Positions 1 to 6,873 are shown, counted from the first letter of the stretch. The stretch is DNA of 11,691 nt from an uncultured Clostridiaceae bacterium (GCA_905198755.1 CAJKDR010000023.1:1-11691); one strand, 5' to 3'. Notes: a model not told the origin generated them from the letters alone. Numbers and translations: made by a program.

Positions 1-1307
1 TCATAAATTGGTTTATATTCAGCTTTTTTGTTTTCTATGCTCTCTATTACCTTTTCTGCAAGCTCAAGACCGCCTTCGCCGCCTTTCTCCCATACTTTTG
101 CAAGTGCGAACTCACAGCCTGCATCTTCACAATGCTTCTTTATAAATTCATATTCTTCCTGTGTATCTGTTATAAATGCATTAAGTGTAACTACAACAGG
201 TATGCCGAACTTCTGCATATTTTCAATATGTTTGTCAAGATTAACAATACCGGCTTTAAGTGCGTCCATATTTTCTTCATTAAGCTTATCTTTTGCAACG
301 CCACCATTATATTTAAGTGCTCTTACTGTAGCAACAATGACAACTGCATCCGGTTTTAATTCTGAGAGACGACATTTTATATCAAGGAACTTTTCTGCCC
401 CGAGGTCAGCTCCAAATCCGGCTTCTGTAACAGCATAATCTGATAATTTTAATGCAAGTCTTGTAGCTCTTACTGAATTACATCCATGTGCAATATTTGC
501 AAATGGTCCTCCATGTACAATTGCAGGTGTATGTTCCAATGTTTGTACTAAATTTGGTTTTAAAGCATCTTTTAATAGGACAGTTAAACTTCCATCTGCT
601 TTTAAATCTCTTGCTGTTACTGGTTTATTTTCTTCATTATATCCAATAACAATATTTCCTAATCTTCTTTTTAAATCATTTATATCAGTAGCTAAACATA
701 GTATTGCCATAATTTCTGATGCTACTGTTATATTAAATCCATCTTCTCTTGGAACTATATTCTTTTCTCCTGATAGTCCACATTCTATTTTTCTCAATTG
801 TCTATCATTTAAATCTAGGCATCTTTTCCATATTACTTTTTTTATTTTTAATTCATTTCCAAAGAATATGTGATTATCTATTAATGCTGATAGCAAGTTG
901 TTTGCTGATGTTATTGCGTGTATGTCCCCTGTAAAATGTAAATTTATATCCTCCATAGGTGCAATCTGTGAATGTCCTCCTCCTGTTGCTCCACCTTTTA
1001 TTCCAAATACTGGTCCTAGTGATGGTTCTCTTAGAGTTAAAATTGCATTTTTTCCTATTTGGCTTAGTCCGTCTGCTAATCCTATTGAAATTGTTGTTTT
1101 TCCTTCTCCTAGAGGTGTTGGATTTATGGCTGTAACTAATATTAGTTTTCCATCTTTTTTGCCTTTTAATTTTTCATTTACTTTAGTACTAATTTTTGCT
1201 TTATAGTTACCATATAGTTCTAGGTCTTCTTCAGATATATTTATTTTTTTTGCTATTTCTGTTATTTTTTCTAATTTTGTGTTTCTTGCTATTTCTATAT
1301 CAGTCAT
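1..1307 (-). CDS. fhs: Formate--tetrahydrofolate ligase, 3' end cut by window edge
   Basis: ATP-dependent enzyme joining formate to tetrahydrofolate to give 10-formyl-THF, a cytosolic step of one-carbon metabolism. I translated 435 codons. The family is about 556 residues, so roughly 120 C-terminal residues lie beyond the left edge. Visible motifs are the nucleotide-binding loop TPLGEGKT (64-71), a first signature read as GIKGGATGGGH (102-112) followed by PMEDINLHFTGD, and the second signature VATVRALKYNGG (325-336). The start is fixed by GGAGGT seven bases upstream of ATG. It is the last visible gene of the minus-strand operon, 24 bp after the PAP2-like gene. Oddity: codons 1-300 use TTA/CTA leucine and mostly GGA glycine like the neighbouring genes, while codons 301-435 switch to CTT leucine and GGC/GGT glycine with higher GC. 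The gene therefore looks mosaic, although the reading frame and protein motifs continue across the switch. Confidence 0.96.
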   Translation of the reverse strand, partial: MTDIEIARNTKLEKITEIAKKINISEEDLELYGNYKAKISTKVNEKLKGKKDGKLILVTAINPTPLGEGKTTISIGLADGLSQIGKNAILTLREPSLGPVFGIKGGATGGGHSQIAPMEDINLHFTGDIHAITSANNLLSALIDNHIFFGNELKIKKVIWKRCLDLNDRQLRKIECGLSGEKNIVPREDGFNITVASEIMAILCLATDINDLKRRLGNIVIGYNEENKPVTARDLKADGSLTVLLKDALKPNLVQTLEHTPAIVHGGPFANIAHGCNSVRATRLALKLSDYAVTEAGFGADLGAEKFLDIKCRLSELKPDAVVIVATVRALKYNGGVAKDKLNEENMDALKAGIVNLDKHIENMQKFGIPVVVTLNAFITDTQEEYEFIKKHCEDAGCEFALAKVWEKGGEGGLELAEKVIESIENKKAEYKPIY

Positions 1308-1331
1308 TATTAGTACCTCCTCTATTATAAA

Positions 1332-1775
1332 TTATAAGATCATTCCTGCTACAATTCCTATTAATGCTCCTACAAAAACTTGGGCTGGTGTATGTCCTAG
1401 AGCTTCTTGTAATTTTTCTCTAACTTGTAAATTGCTTAGTCCCGGTGTATTTACTATATCGTTTAATACCTTTGCTTGTTTTCCTGCTGCTCTTCTTACT
1501 CCACATGCATCATACATTACTACAAACGCAAAGATAAGTGTTATTGCAAACATTGCTGAATTTACTCCATATTCTTTTCCTACTAGTGTTGCTAAACTTG
1601 TTACAACTGCTGAATGAGAACTTGGCATTCCTCCTGCTCCCATTATTCTTTTAAAATTAAATTGTTTTGTTGTCACTAAATCGTATATAAGTTTAAATAA
1701 TTGTATAGCGAACCATAATATTAATGGAACATATATATATTTATTTGTTATGAATCCTATAAAATTGTTTTCCAT
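1332..1775 (-). CDS. Divergent PAP2 family membrane protein (YuiD/DUF212-like)
   Basis: A 147-residue integral membrane protein of the divergent PAP2 (DUF212) family, related to acid phosphatases and haloperoxidases that act on lipid phosphates. The substrate of this branch is not established. Visible motifs are GGMPSSHSA (48-56, the PAP2 SxxH-type motif), YDACGVRRAAGKQA (88-101) and LGHTPAQV (126-133, carrying a second conserved His). Hydrophobic segments lie near 13-31, 53-66, 73-89 and 132-147. The length is normal for the family. AGGGG lies six bases upstream of the ATG. It sits 20 bp after xseB and 24 bp before fhs, so it is probably co-transcribed. In Bacillus subtilis the position after xseB is held by a polyprenyl synthesis gene, so a polyprenyl-phosphate substrate would suit the location, but that is inference. 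Confidence 0.9.
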   Translation of the reverse strand: MENNFIGFITNKYIYVPLILWFAIQLFKLIYDLVTTKQFNFKRIMGAGGMPSSHSAVVTSLATLVGKEYGVNSAMFAITLIFAFVVMYDACGVRRAAGKQAKVLNDIVNTPGLSNLQVREKLQEALGHTPAQVFVGALIGIVAGMIL

Positions 1776-1795
1776 TGTTTTCCCCTATCTATTTT

Positions 1796-2020
1796 TTATT
1801 CAACATCAAAGTCTTCTTCTTTTAGTTTATCTTCGTCTTGTATTAATATTTTTATTTTCTTTTCTGCTGTTTCTAATATTTCTGAGCATTTTTTTGATAA
1901 TGCTATTCCTTCTTCAAATTTTTTCATTGATTCGTCTAATGATAAATCGCCTTTTTCTAAGTCTTGTGATATTTGTTCTAATTCTTGCATCATTTCTTCA
2001 AATTTTTTATCTGTTGCCAT
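1796..2020 (-). CDS. xseB: Exodeoxyribonuclease VII small subunit
   Basis: Small subunit of exonuclease VII, a cytosolic nuclease that degrades single-stranded DNA from both ends. Several XseB chains bind the C-terminal helices of one XseA. The 74-residue product has the usual length, and its helical-hairpin pattern is typical: an N-terminal FEEMMQELEQISQDLEKGD stretch (7-25), then LSLDESMKKFEEGIALSKKC (26-45), then an acidic tail. AGGAGG is well placed upstream of the ATG. It follows xseA in the same direction, but 118 bp of non-coding DNA with a nested palindromic element separates them, unlike the tight spacing elsewhere in this operon. The element may therefore affect how much XseB is made relative to XseA. 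Confidence 0.95.
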   Translation of the reverse strand: MATDKKFEEMMQELEQISQDLEKGDLSLDESMKKFEEGIALSKKCSEILETAEKKIKILIQDEDKLKEEDFDVE

Positions 2021-2054
2021 ATTTGCCTCCTTTATATTTTAGTATTCCTTTTTG

Positions 2055-2136
2055 GTAACGGGCGGACACACATGAATCTGTTAGAGCATTTGCTCTCTAT
2101 AGATTCAGCGTACGCAGTAAAGTCGTCCGCACTTAC
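2055..2136. repeat. GC-rich nested palindromic element between xseA and xseB
   Basis: An 82-bp segment of about 48% GC by hand count, set in DNA of roughly 20-25% GC. Its ends are imperfect inverted repeats: GTAACGGGCGGAC at 2055-2067 against GTCCGCACTTAC at 2125-2136, with GCGGAC/GTCCGC pairing perfectly. Inside lies a second hairpin, TGAATCT (2073-2079) with AGATTCA (2101-2107). Within that are AGAGC (2083-2087) and GCTCT (2092-2096) around a four-base loop. A perfect 8-bp palindrome GCGTACGC follows at 2108-2115. The fold resembles a three-way junction. No U-tract follows on the transcribed strand, so it is not a standard terminator. It starts 2 bp after the xseA stop codon. It could be a REP- or MITE-like mobile repeat or an RNA regulatory structure. 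I see no second copy in this window. Confidence 0.65.
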
Positions 2137-2138
2137 AC

Positions 2139-3326
2139 CTATTTTATTTGGGCATATTTTGTTCCATCTGAGAATGTGATTTCTATATCGTCATCTTTTT
2201 TTAGTTGTTTTACTGATTTTATTACTTCTCCATTTTTTTGTGTTATCGAATATCCTCTAACTAATGTTTTTAGTGGACTTAGTGAATCTAATTTAGAAAC
2301 TATATTTTCAAACTTATGTATATTTTCTTTGTAATTGTTTGTTGCTCCTATTGTTATCATTTTTATATAGTTATCTAATGTTAAATAATAATTTTCTATT
2401 TTCTCATATGGATTTTTAAATGCTCTTGTGTTTATGCACTTTTCGTATTTTAGTTTCATTAAGTCTAACTTTTTGCTTAATGCTAATTTTAATCTATTTT
2501 GATATTTTTCTATATCTATTTGTAATTTACTCACATCTGGTACCGCAAGTTCTGCTGCTGCAGATGGTGTTGGTGCCCTTAAATCTGCTACAAAGTCTGC
2601 TATTGTAAAATCTGTTTCATGCCCTACTGCTGATATTATTGGTATTTCAGATTTGTATATTGCTCTTGCTACAATTTCTTCATTAAATGGCCACAGGTCT
2701 TCTAATGAGCCTCCTCCTCTTGCTAAGATTATTACATCTGCTATTTTTTTAGCATTCATTAATTCTATTGCTTCTGCAATTTTTATACTTGCACCTTCTC
2801 CTTGTACTGGTACTGGTAATAATTTTATATTTACATTCTTATTTCTTCTTGTGCTTACATTTATTATATCTCTTATTACTGAACCTGTTTGAGAAGTTAA
2901 TACTCCTATTGTTTTAGGCATAAGTGGTATTGCTTTTTTATTTGCTTTATCAAATAATCCTTCATTTTCTAATTTTGCTTTTAATTGTTCATATGCTGTA
3001 TATAAACTTCCTAAGCCATCTTCTTGCATCGCTTTACAATATATTTGATAAACGCCATCTCTTTCAAATACTGACACCGTGCCTAGTATCAAAACTTTCA
3101 TACCATCTTTTGGTTCAAAGTCTAAATGTGAAGTATATGTTTTAAACATAATACATTTTATTAAAGAATTTTCATCTTTTAACGTAAAATATAAATGGCC
3201 TGTGTAATGATGTTTGTAATTAGAGATTTCTCCTTTTATATAAACTGTATTTAAGTATTCATCATTTGCCATTTTATTTTTTATATAACTATTTAATTGC
3301 GTTACTGTAATTGGTTCTGGTTTCAT
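2139..3326 (-). CDS. xseA: Exodeoxyribonuclease VII large subunit
   Basis: Catalytic subunit of exonuclease VII, which trims single-stranded DNA. Domains in order are an N-terminal OB-fold DNA-binding region (about 5-100), the catalytic domain (about 125-310) and a C-terminal helical region that binds XseB. Conserved motifs visible are LTSQTGSVIRDI (143-154), RGGGSLEDLWPFN (203-215), SAVGHETD (232-239), ADLRAPTPSAAAE (247-259) and LVRGYSI (355-361). At 395 residues it is about 50 shorter than the E. coli and B. subtilis proteins. The shortening falls in the helical arm between about 270 and 345, while the motifs stay intact. The ATG overlaps the nusB stop by one base (TAATG) with GAGGAA just upstream, which suggests translational coupling. 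folD, often found between nusB and xseA in Firmicutes, is absent. Confidence 0.97.
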   Translation of the reverse strand: MKPEPITVTQLNSYIKNKMANDEYLNTVYIKGEISNYKHHYTGHLYFTLKDENSLIKCIMFKTYTSHLDFEPKDGMKVLILGTVSVFERDGVYQIYCKAMQEDGLGSLYTAYEQLKAKLENEGLFDKANKKAIPLMPKTIGVLTSQTGSVIRDIINVSTRRNKNVNIKLLPVPVQGEGASIKIAEAIELMNAKKIADVIILARGGGSLEDLWPFNEEIVARAIYKSEIPIISAVGHETDFTIADFVADLRAPTPSAAAELAVPDVSKLQIDIEKYQNRLKLALSKKLDLMKLKYEKCINTRAFKNPYEKIENYYLTLDNYIKMITIGATNNYKENIHKFENIVSKLDSLSPLKTLVRGYSITQKNGEVIKSVKQLKKDDDIEITFSDGTKYAQIK

Positions 3327-3739
3327 TAGTTTTCCTCATTTTCTTTTACAATACTTGCCAATACTCCATTTATAAAATTTGAAGAACCATCTTCACTATA
3401 TTTTTTAGATAATTCCACAACTTCGTTTATTGCAACTTTATATGGTGTATCTGTAAATAATATTTCATATATTGCAAGCTTTAATAAGGCTAAATCAACT
3501 TTTGATATTCTTTCTATTGTCCAGCCAGATTTCAAATTTTTAGTTATATCTTCTTTTATTGTATCTATATTTTTTTCTATACCTAATACTGTAGAGCTTA
3601 TATATTCTTTGCTTTCTTTATTTGTTATATTTTGACTTTCTAAATATAATTCTACTTGTTCTTGTATTTCTTCTTTTTTTTGTACTTCTAAACTATATAG
3701 TAATTTAAAAGTTTCCTCTCTTGCTGCAGATCTATTCAT
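3326..3739 (-). CDS. nusB: Transcription antitermination factor NusB
   Basis: All-helical RNA-binding protein that pairs with NusE (ribosomal protein S10) on boxA RNA during rRNA antitermination. The 137-residue product carries an N-terminal ARE-x-x-FKLLYSLE helix and the C-terminal signature region: VDLALLKLAIYEILF, then PYKVAINEVVELSKKYS and the SSNFINGVLASI end. I chose the second in-frame ATG (3739) because AAGGGAA lies eight bases upstream of it, and because MNRSAARE matches the usual NusB N-terminus. The earlier ATG (3760) would add seven residues but has no ribosome binding site and sits 7 bp after the preceding stop. The gene lies between the DUF2273 gene and xseA and overlaps xseA by one base. 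The linkage Asp23-like > nusB > xseA > xseB is also known in Bacillus. Confidence 0.94.
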   Translation of the reverse strand: MNRSAAREETFKLLYSLEVQKKEEIQEQVELYLESQNITNKESKEYISSTVLGIEKNIDTIKEDITKNLKSGWTIERISKVDLALLKLAIYEILFTDTPYKVAINEVVELSKKYSEDGSSNFINGVLASIVKENEEN

Positions 3740-3747
3740 TTTTATTG

Positions 3748-3754
3748 TTCCCTT
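3748..3754 (-). promoter_or_regulatory. Ribosome binding site deciding the nusB start
   Basis: On the minus strand AAGGGAA lies eight bases before the ATG at 3739. No comparable purine tract precedes the ATG at 3760, so the shorter start is favoured. This is sequence inspection only. Confidence 0.6.
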
Positions 3755-3767
3755 CTTCATTTATTAT

Positions 3768-3971
3768 TTACATTTTATCTATGAATTTTTTTAGTTTGTC
3801 TTTTACATCATCTTTATTTTTTTGAACATAGTTTCCAACAAATATTCCTATTGTAATTAATATAATTCCAACTACTAATTTGTATAGTCCTGTGCAAAGT
3901 ATTAATACTGCAATAAGTCCACCTATTATTGCTCCACAATAGTCTTTTATAAATTTCTTTATTTCTTCCAT
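3768..3971 (-). CDS. DUF2273 small integral membrane protein
   Basis: A 67-residue protein with two adjacent membrane segments (about 12-29 and 31-49) and a lysine-rich C-terminal helix (51-66), matching the DUF2273 family in length and pattern (GAIIGGLIAVLIL followed by GIILITIGIFVG). Family members usually sit beside AmaP and Asp23-like proteins and are presumed to belong to the same membrane-attached complex, though their role is not defined. Here the gene is 27 bp after amaP and precedes nusB. AGGAGG lies nine bases upstream of the ATG. Operon membership and direction support a shared envelope function. Both the family call and the role rest on pattern recognition and context. Confidence 0.85.
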   Translation of the reverse strand: MEEIKKFIKDYCGAIIGGLIAVLILCTGLYKLVVGIILITIGIFVGNYVQKNKDDVKDKLKKFIDKM

Positions 3972-3998
3972 TTTATTATTCCTCCTAATTAATTCTAA

Positions 3999-4553
3999 TT
4001 AGCTATTTTGAGTATTTTTTGAATTATCTATGTCTTTTATTTTTATATTAATTTCTTTTATATCTAATTCAGTGGTATTTTTTACTACTTCTTTTATTCT
4101 ATTTTGAATATTCATTGATAATTCTTTTATTACTGTATCTGCTCCTACAGTCAAATTTAAGTCTACTCTTACATTGTTTATTTGCTTGTCTAAATTTACT
4201 TTGCAAGACATTGATTTTACATTTGAAAATCCTGATACAACTCCTTTTATTAAGTTTTCTATTGTATCAACAGATATTAATAATTTTCCATTTTCATTCT
4301 CTAATAATATTCCTTCTGTTTTATCATTTTTTTCTCTTGATGAGAAGAATAAACACTTAATTGATAATAGAATCAATATTACTGCTATTACTAATGCTGT
4401 GTTTACTGCACTAGGCACTGATAATAACCATGCTAATCCATATGCTATTGCTGATACTTCTATCCAGCCAAAAGCCATTAAACTTATTATTACTGATAAT
4501 ACTAATATTATTATTGAAAATATTGCTAAAGATAATCTTTCTAAAAATTTCAT
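3999..4553 (-). CDS. amaP: Alkaline shock response membrane anchor protein AmaP
   Basis: Membrane anchor that recruits Asp23-family proteins to the cytoplasmic face of the membrane in Firmicutes. The 184-residue product has two transmembrane segments (about 8-29 and 47-70) separated by a short loop, then a cytoplasmic Asp23-like domain (about 80-172). Its IQNRIKEVVKNTTELDIKEI stretch parallels IQNRVKKAVESMTGLTVPEV in the neighbouring Asp23 protein, so the two genes share a related domain. GGAGG lies eight bases before the ATG. It follows the asp23 gene by 25 bp. The C-terminus ends in a polar Asn/Ser-rich tail. The family assignment is firm from topology plus domain; the partner is inferred from adjacency. 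Confidence 0.9.
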   Translation of the reverse strand: MKFLERLSLAIFSIIILVLSVIISLMAFGWIEVSAIAYGLAWLLSVPSAVNTALVIAVILILLSIKCLFFSSREKNDKTEGILLENENGKLLISVDTIENLIKGVVSGFSNVKSMSCKVNLDKQINNVRVDLNLTVGADTVIKELSMNIQNRIKEVVKNTTELDIKEINIKIKDIDNSKNTQNS

Positions 4554-4578
4554 TTCTTTTTCCTCCGTTTTTTATAAA

Positions 4579-5016
4579 TTATTCTTCTGATTTTTGGTCA
4601 GGTTCTTCATTCTTTTTTTCTTGAATTTCTGTGTTAACACCTTGAACATGAACATTAACTTCTGGTACTGTTAGTCCTGTCATACTTTCAACCGCTTTTT
4701 TTACTCTGTTTTGTATTTCAAATGCTACATCTGGTATTCTTGTTCCGTATTCTACGATAATATTTACATCTATTTTTACGCTTTTTTCTTCTACATCCAC
4801 TTTTATGCCTTTTGAAAAGTTTTTCTTTCCAAACACTTCTGTTATTCCTCCTGCAAATCCTCCTGCCATTCCAAACACACCAGAAACTTCTGATGCCGCC
4901 TTTCCAGCAATTACTGCTACTACATCATCTGCAATTTTTATTCCACTTTCCTCATTGTTTTCGTCTTCTGGAATAAATTCTATTTTTTCTTCTTCTTTTT
5001 GTTTTTCGTCACTCAT
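4579..5016 (-). CDS. Asp23/Gls24 family envelope stress response protein
   Basis: Cytosolic member of the Asp23/Gls24 family (B. subtilis YqhY type), abundant proteins held at the membrane by AmaP and linked to envelope or alkaline stress and lipid homeostasis. In the 145-residue form used here, a very acidic/lysine N-terminus (1-25) leads into the conserved IADDVVAVIAGKAASEVSGV region, then GIKVDVEEKSVKIDVNIIVE, then IQNRVKKAVESMTGLTVPEV. The C-terminal tail after residue 127 is charged and probably disordered. I chose the internal ATG at 5016 because AAAGGAGGT sits six bases upstream. The ATG at 5040 would place that site inside the coding region and has none of its own. It is the first gene of the operon, downstream of a promoter at 5057-5085. 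Confidence 0.93.
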   Translation of the reverse strand: MSDEKQKEEEKIEFIPEDENNEESGIKIADDVVAVIAGKAASEVSGVFGMAGGFAGGITEVFGKKNFSKGIKVDVEEKSVKIDVNIIVEYGTRIPDVAFEIQNRVKKAVESMTGLTVPEVNVHVQGVNTEIQEKKNEEPDQKSEE

Positions 5017-5022
5017 TACTAA

Positions 5023-5031
5023 ACCTCCTTT
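5023..5031 (-). promoter_or_regulatory. Strong ribosome binding site deciding the asp23 start
   Basis: AAAGGAGGT on the minus strand is a near-perfect anti-16S match, six bases before the ATG at 5016. It rules against the longer reading from the ATG at 5040. Confidence 0.8.
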
Positions 5032-5038
5032 GTAATGC

Positions 5039-5069
5039 AAAAAACTGATATAATAAAGTATATCAGTTT
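5039..5069 (-). terminator. Intrinsic terminator of the GH18 gene
   Basis: AAACTGATATA (5042-5052) and TATATCAGTTT (5059-5069) form a perfect 11-bp stem with a six-base loop. On the minus strand six T residues follow directly (5044 down to 5039), the usual intrinsic terminator layout for transcription coming from the GH18 gene. The stem is AT-rich, so termination may be partial and could let some transcription into asp23. Confidence 0.7.
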
Positions 5070-5085
5070 CTCTTTCTTTTTACAA
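5057..5085 (-). promoter_or_regulatory. Candidate promoter of the asp23-nusB-xseA operon
   Basis: Minus strand: TTGTAA (5085-5080) as -35, a 17-bp spacer, and TATACT (5062-5057) as -10, preceded by TGA to give an extended -10. The -10 lies inside the terminator stem of the upstream gene, so the new transcript would begin within the hairpin's distal arm. The start would lie about 35 bases before the asp23 ATG. Confidence 0.55.
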
Positions 5086-5113
5086 CTATTTTTTCATAAT
5101 TTCGTTATTTTCT

Positions 5114-6805
5114 CTAGTTTGCTTGATTTTCTAGTTCTGCTTTTATTACTGCCCAAATCGTATTTTTTTCTCTGTCCTTCTCCCAGCTAGCCACACCTGC
5201 TAAATTATATTTTCTAACTAGCCCTACTTTTTCTTTTATTGACATTTCATCTTCAATCCACATCTTATATACTGCAGAATCTTGTGTGTATTCAACATAA
5301 TTTTGTTTTAGTGTGTCATCCCATGTTCTTTGTATATCACTTGGTATAACTGTATCGATATTTTTCATGTTAACCGTTTTACTTGTGATATTTCCATTTT
5401 CTTCTTTCCATAATCTTGTATAAAATGGCATTCCTAATACTATTTTGTTACTTGGTATTTCTTCTCTTTTTATAAATTTATTTAAATTTGTTTCTACCCA
5501 GTTGTATCCTGCTGTAGTTCCTTCTTTTGATGAATAAGCCCCATTTTGATCATATGCCATAAATACTATATAGTCTGCTACGTTTCCAATAACATCTCTT
5601 TCATAACACTCTGACCAATCGCCTCCACCATCTGGTGCTGTCACATCTACCGATAATGTCTTTCCTGCCTCTTTTAATTTAGGTTCTAATTCTATTATAA
5701 ATCTTGAGAACATTGATTTATCTGACTCATTCATGTTTTCAAAATCTATATTTATTCCATCTAAATTGTATTTGTTTGCTAATGATACTATAGTATTTAT
5801 CATATTTGTTCTTAATGTATAAGAATTTAGTATTGTTGATGTTGTATCTTTATTTGCATTATTTGATACCATCGCCCAGACTTTATAATTGTTTTGTTTT
5901 GCCCAATTTATATAATTAAGTCCGTTATTTCCTACATTTTCATTTATTTTTCCATTGCCATTTTTCACAACTGTAAAGAATGATGGTGATACTACATTAA
6001 CGCCGTCTATTGTTGTACCACTTCTATTTGCTGCCTTTCCATATTCAGAAAAATAATCCCATACCATATTTATTTTTGCTGTACTTTGTTTTTTGACATC
6101 ATTTAAATTTTGTCTAACATAATATTTATTTTGTAATTTTGATGTTTTTACATAACCTATTTTACCAGCATTAGTTCTTATCTTAGACCATCCATTTTTT
6201 TCTTCTACAACTATTACTTTACTTCCTTTATTTACTTTATCAACTGTTTTTGAAAATATAGTATCTTTATATTTAACAGCAACTTTTTGTGATATATCTG
6301 CTTTTATTAGTTCTTTATCCAATGAATCCATTACTAATGTATTTTTATCTGTAATATATGTCATTTCCATATTATATACATTTGACATCTGTGATATTGG
6401 CAAATATAGTTCATTGTCTTTAACTTCTATTCCTGATAATGTATTTAATGTAGAGTTATTTATATTTATAACATTCTGTTCTGTAGCTAGTATTGCTATT
6501 TTCTCTCCATAGGTTGTTATAACTTGTTTATTTTGTGTATCATAATATACATATTTATCCAAATAATTCTTAACATCTGTTATTGATAAATATATTACCT
6601 TTTTATCATTCACATACATATCTTTTTTTAGTTTACTTGTTACATTATTATTATTTATTATCAAGTTAACTTTTCCTTTTACTTCATCTGTTTTCACATA
6701 ATTTGGTGCTAAATAAAATATAATTCCTATTAAGAAAAGAAATACTATTGTCTTTATAATATTTCTAAACATATGACTCTTTTGTGCTCTTTTATCTCTT
6801 CTCAT
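5114..6805 (-). CDS. Membrane-anchored GH18 glycoside hydrolase with SH3 domain
   Basis: A 563-residue predicted envelope glycosidase. A basic N-terminus precedes one uncleaved-looking membrane helix (about 14-34). Residues 45-165 resemble the copper-amine-oxidase N-terminal-like domain found in clostridial surface proteins, with two short repeats of the VNLIINN... and YLPISQM type. A bacterial SH3 domain follows (about 170-225, with GWSKIRT and GKIGYVK). The C-terminal half is a GH18 barrel with the catalytic signature DGINIDFE (349-356; E356 the proposed acid), MAYDQNG (416-422) and a late SW pair (ASWEKD). GH18 members with such accessory domains often cleave peptidoglycan or chitin-like glycans. 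A peptidoglycan N-acetylglucosaminidase role is inference; spore cortex lysis is an alternative. The start has AAGGAG six bases upstream. The gene is transcribed alone, with its own promoter and terminator. Confidence 0.9.
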   Translation of the reverse strand: MRRDKRAQKSHMFRNIIKTIVFLFLIGIIFYLAPNYVKTDEVKGKVNLIINNNNVTSKLKKDMYVNDKKVIYLSITDVKNYLDKYVYYDTQNKQVITTYGEKIAILATEQNVININNSTLNTLSGIEVKDNELYLPISQMSNVYNMEMTYITDKNTLVMDSLDKELIKADISQKVAVKYKDTIFSKTVDKVNKGSKVIVVEEKNGWSKIRTNAGKIGYVKTSKLQNKYYVRQNLNDVKKQSTAKINMVWDYFSEYGKAANRSGTTIDGVNVVSPSFFTVVKNGNGKINENVGNNGLNYINWAKQNNYKVWAMVSNNANKDTTSTILNSYTLRTNMINTIVSLANKYNLDGINIDFENMNESDKSMFSRFIIELEPKLKEAGKTLSVDVTAPDGGGDWSECYERDVIGNVADYIVFMAYDQNGAYSSKEGTTAGYNWVETNLNKFIKREEIPSNKIVLGMPFYTRLWKEENGNITSKTVNMKNIDTVIPSDIQRTWDDTLKQNYVEYTQDSAVYKMWIEDEMSIKEKVGLVRKYNLAGVASWEKDREKNTIWAVIKAELENQAN

Positions 6806-6844
6806 TATATACTCCTTATTTTTACTATGTATTTTAACACATAT

Positions 6845-6873
6845 AATATACCATAAAAAGATTTTTTCGTGAA
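6845..6873 (-). promoter_or_regulatory. Candidate promoter of the GH18 gene
   Basis: Minus strand: TTCACG (6873-6868), a 17-bp spacer, then TATATT (6850-6845) preceded by TGG, an extended -10. It is placed about 40 bases before the GH18 ATG. Confidence 0.5.

Noticed and set aside
28..438. 136-codon plus-strand open frame
   Set aside because: It lies opposite fhs, whose conserved motifs are clear on the minus strand. It is Ser/Pro/Phe-rich, as expected from an antisense shadow, and it matches the GC-richer part of the gene.
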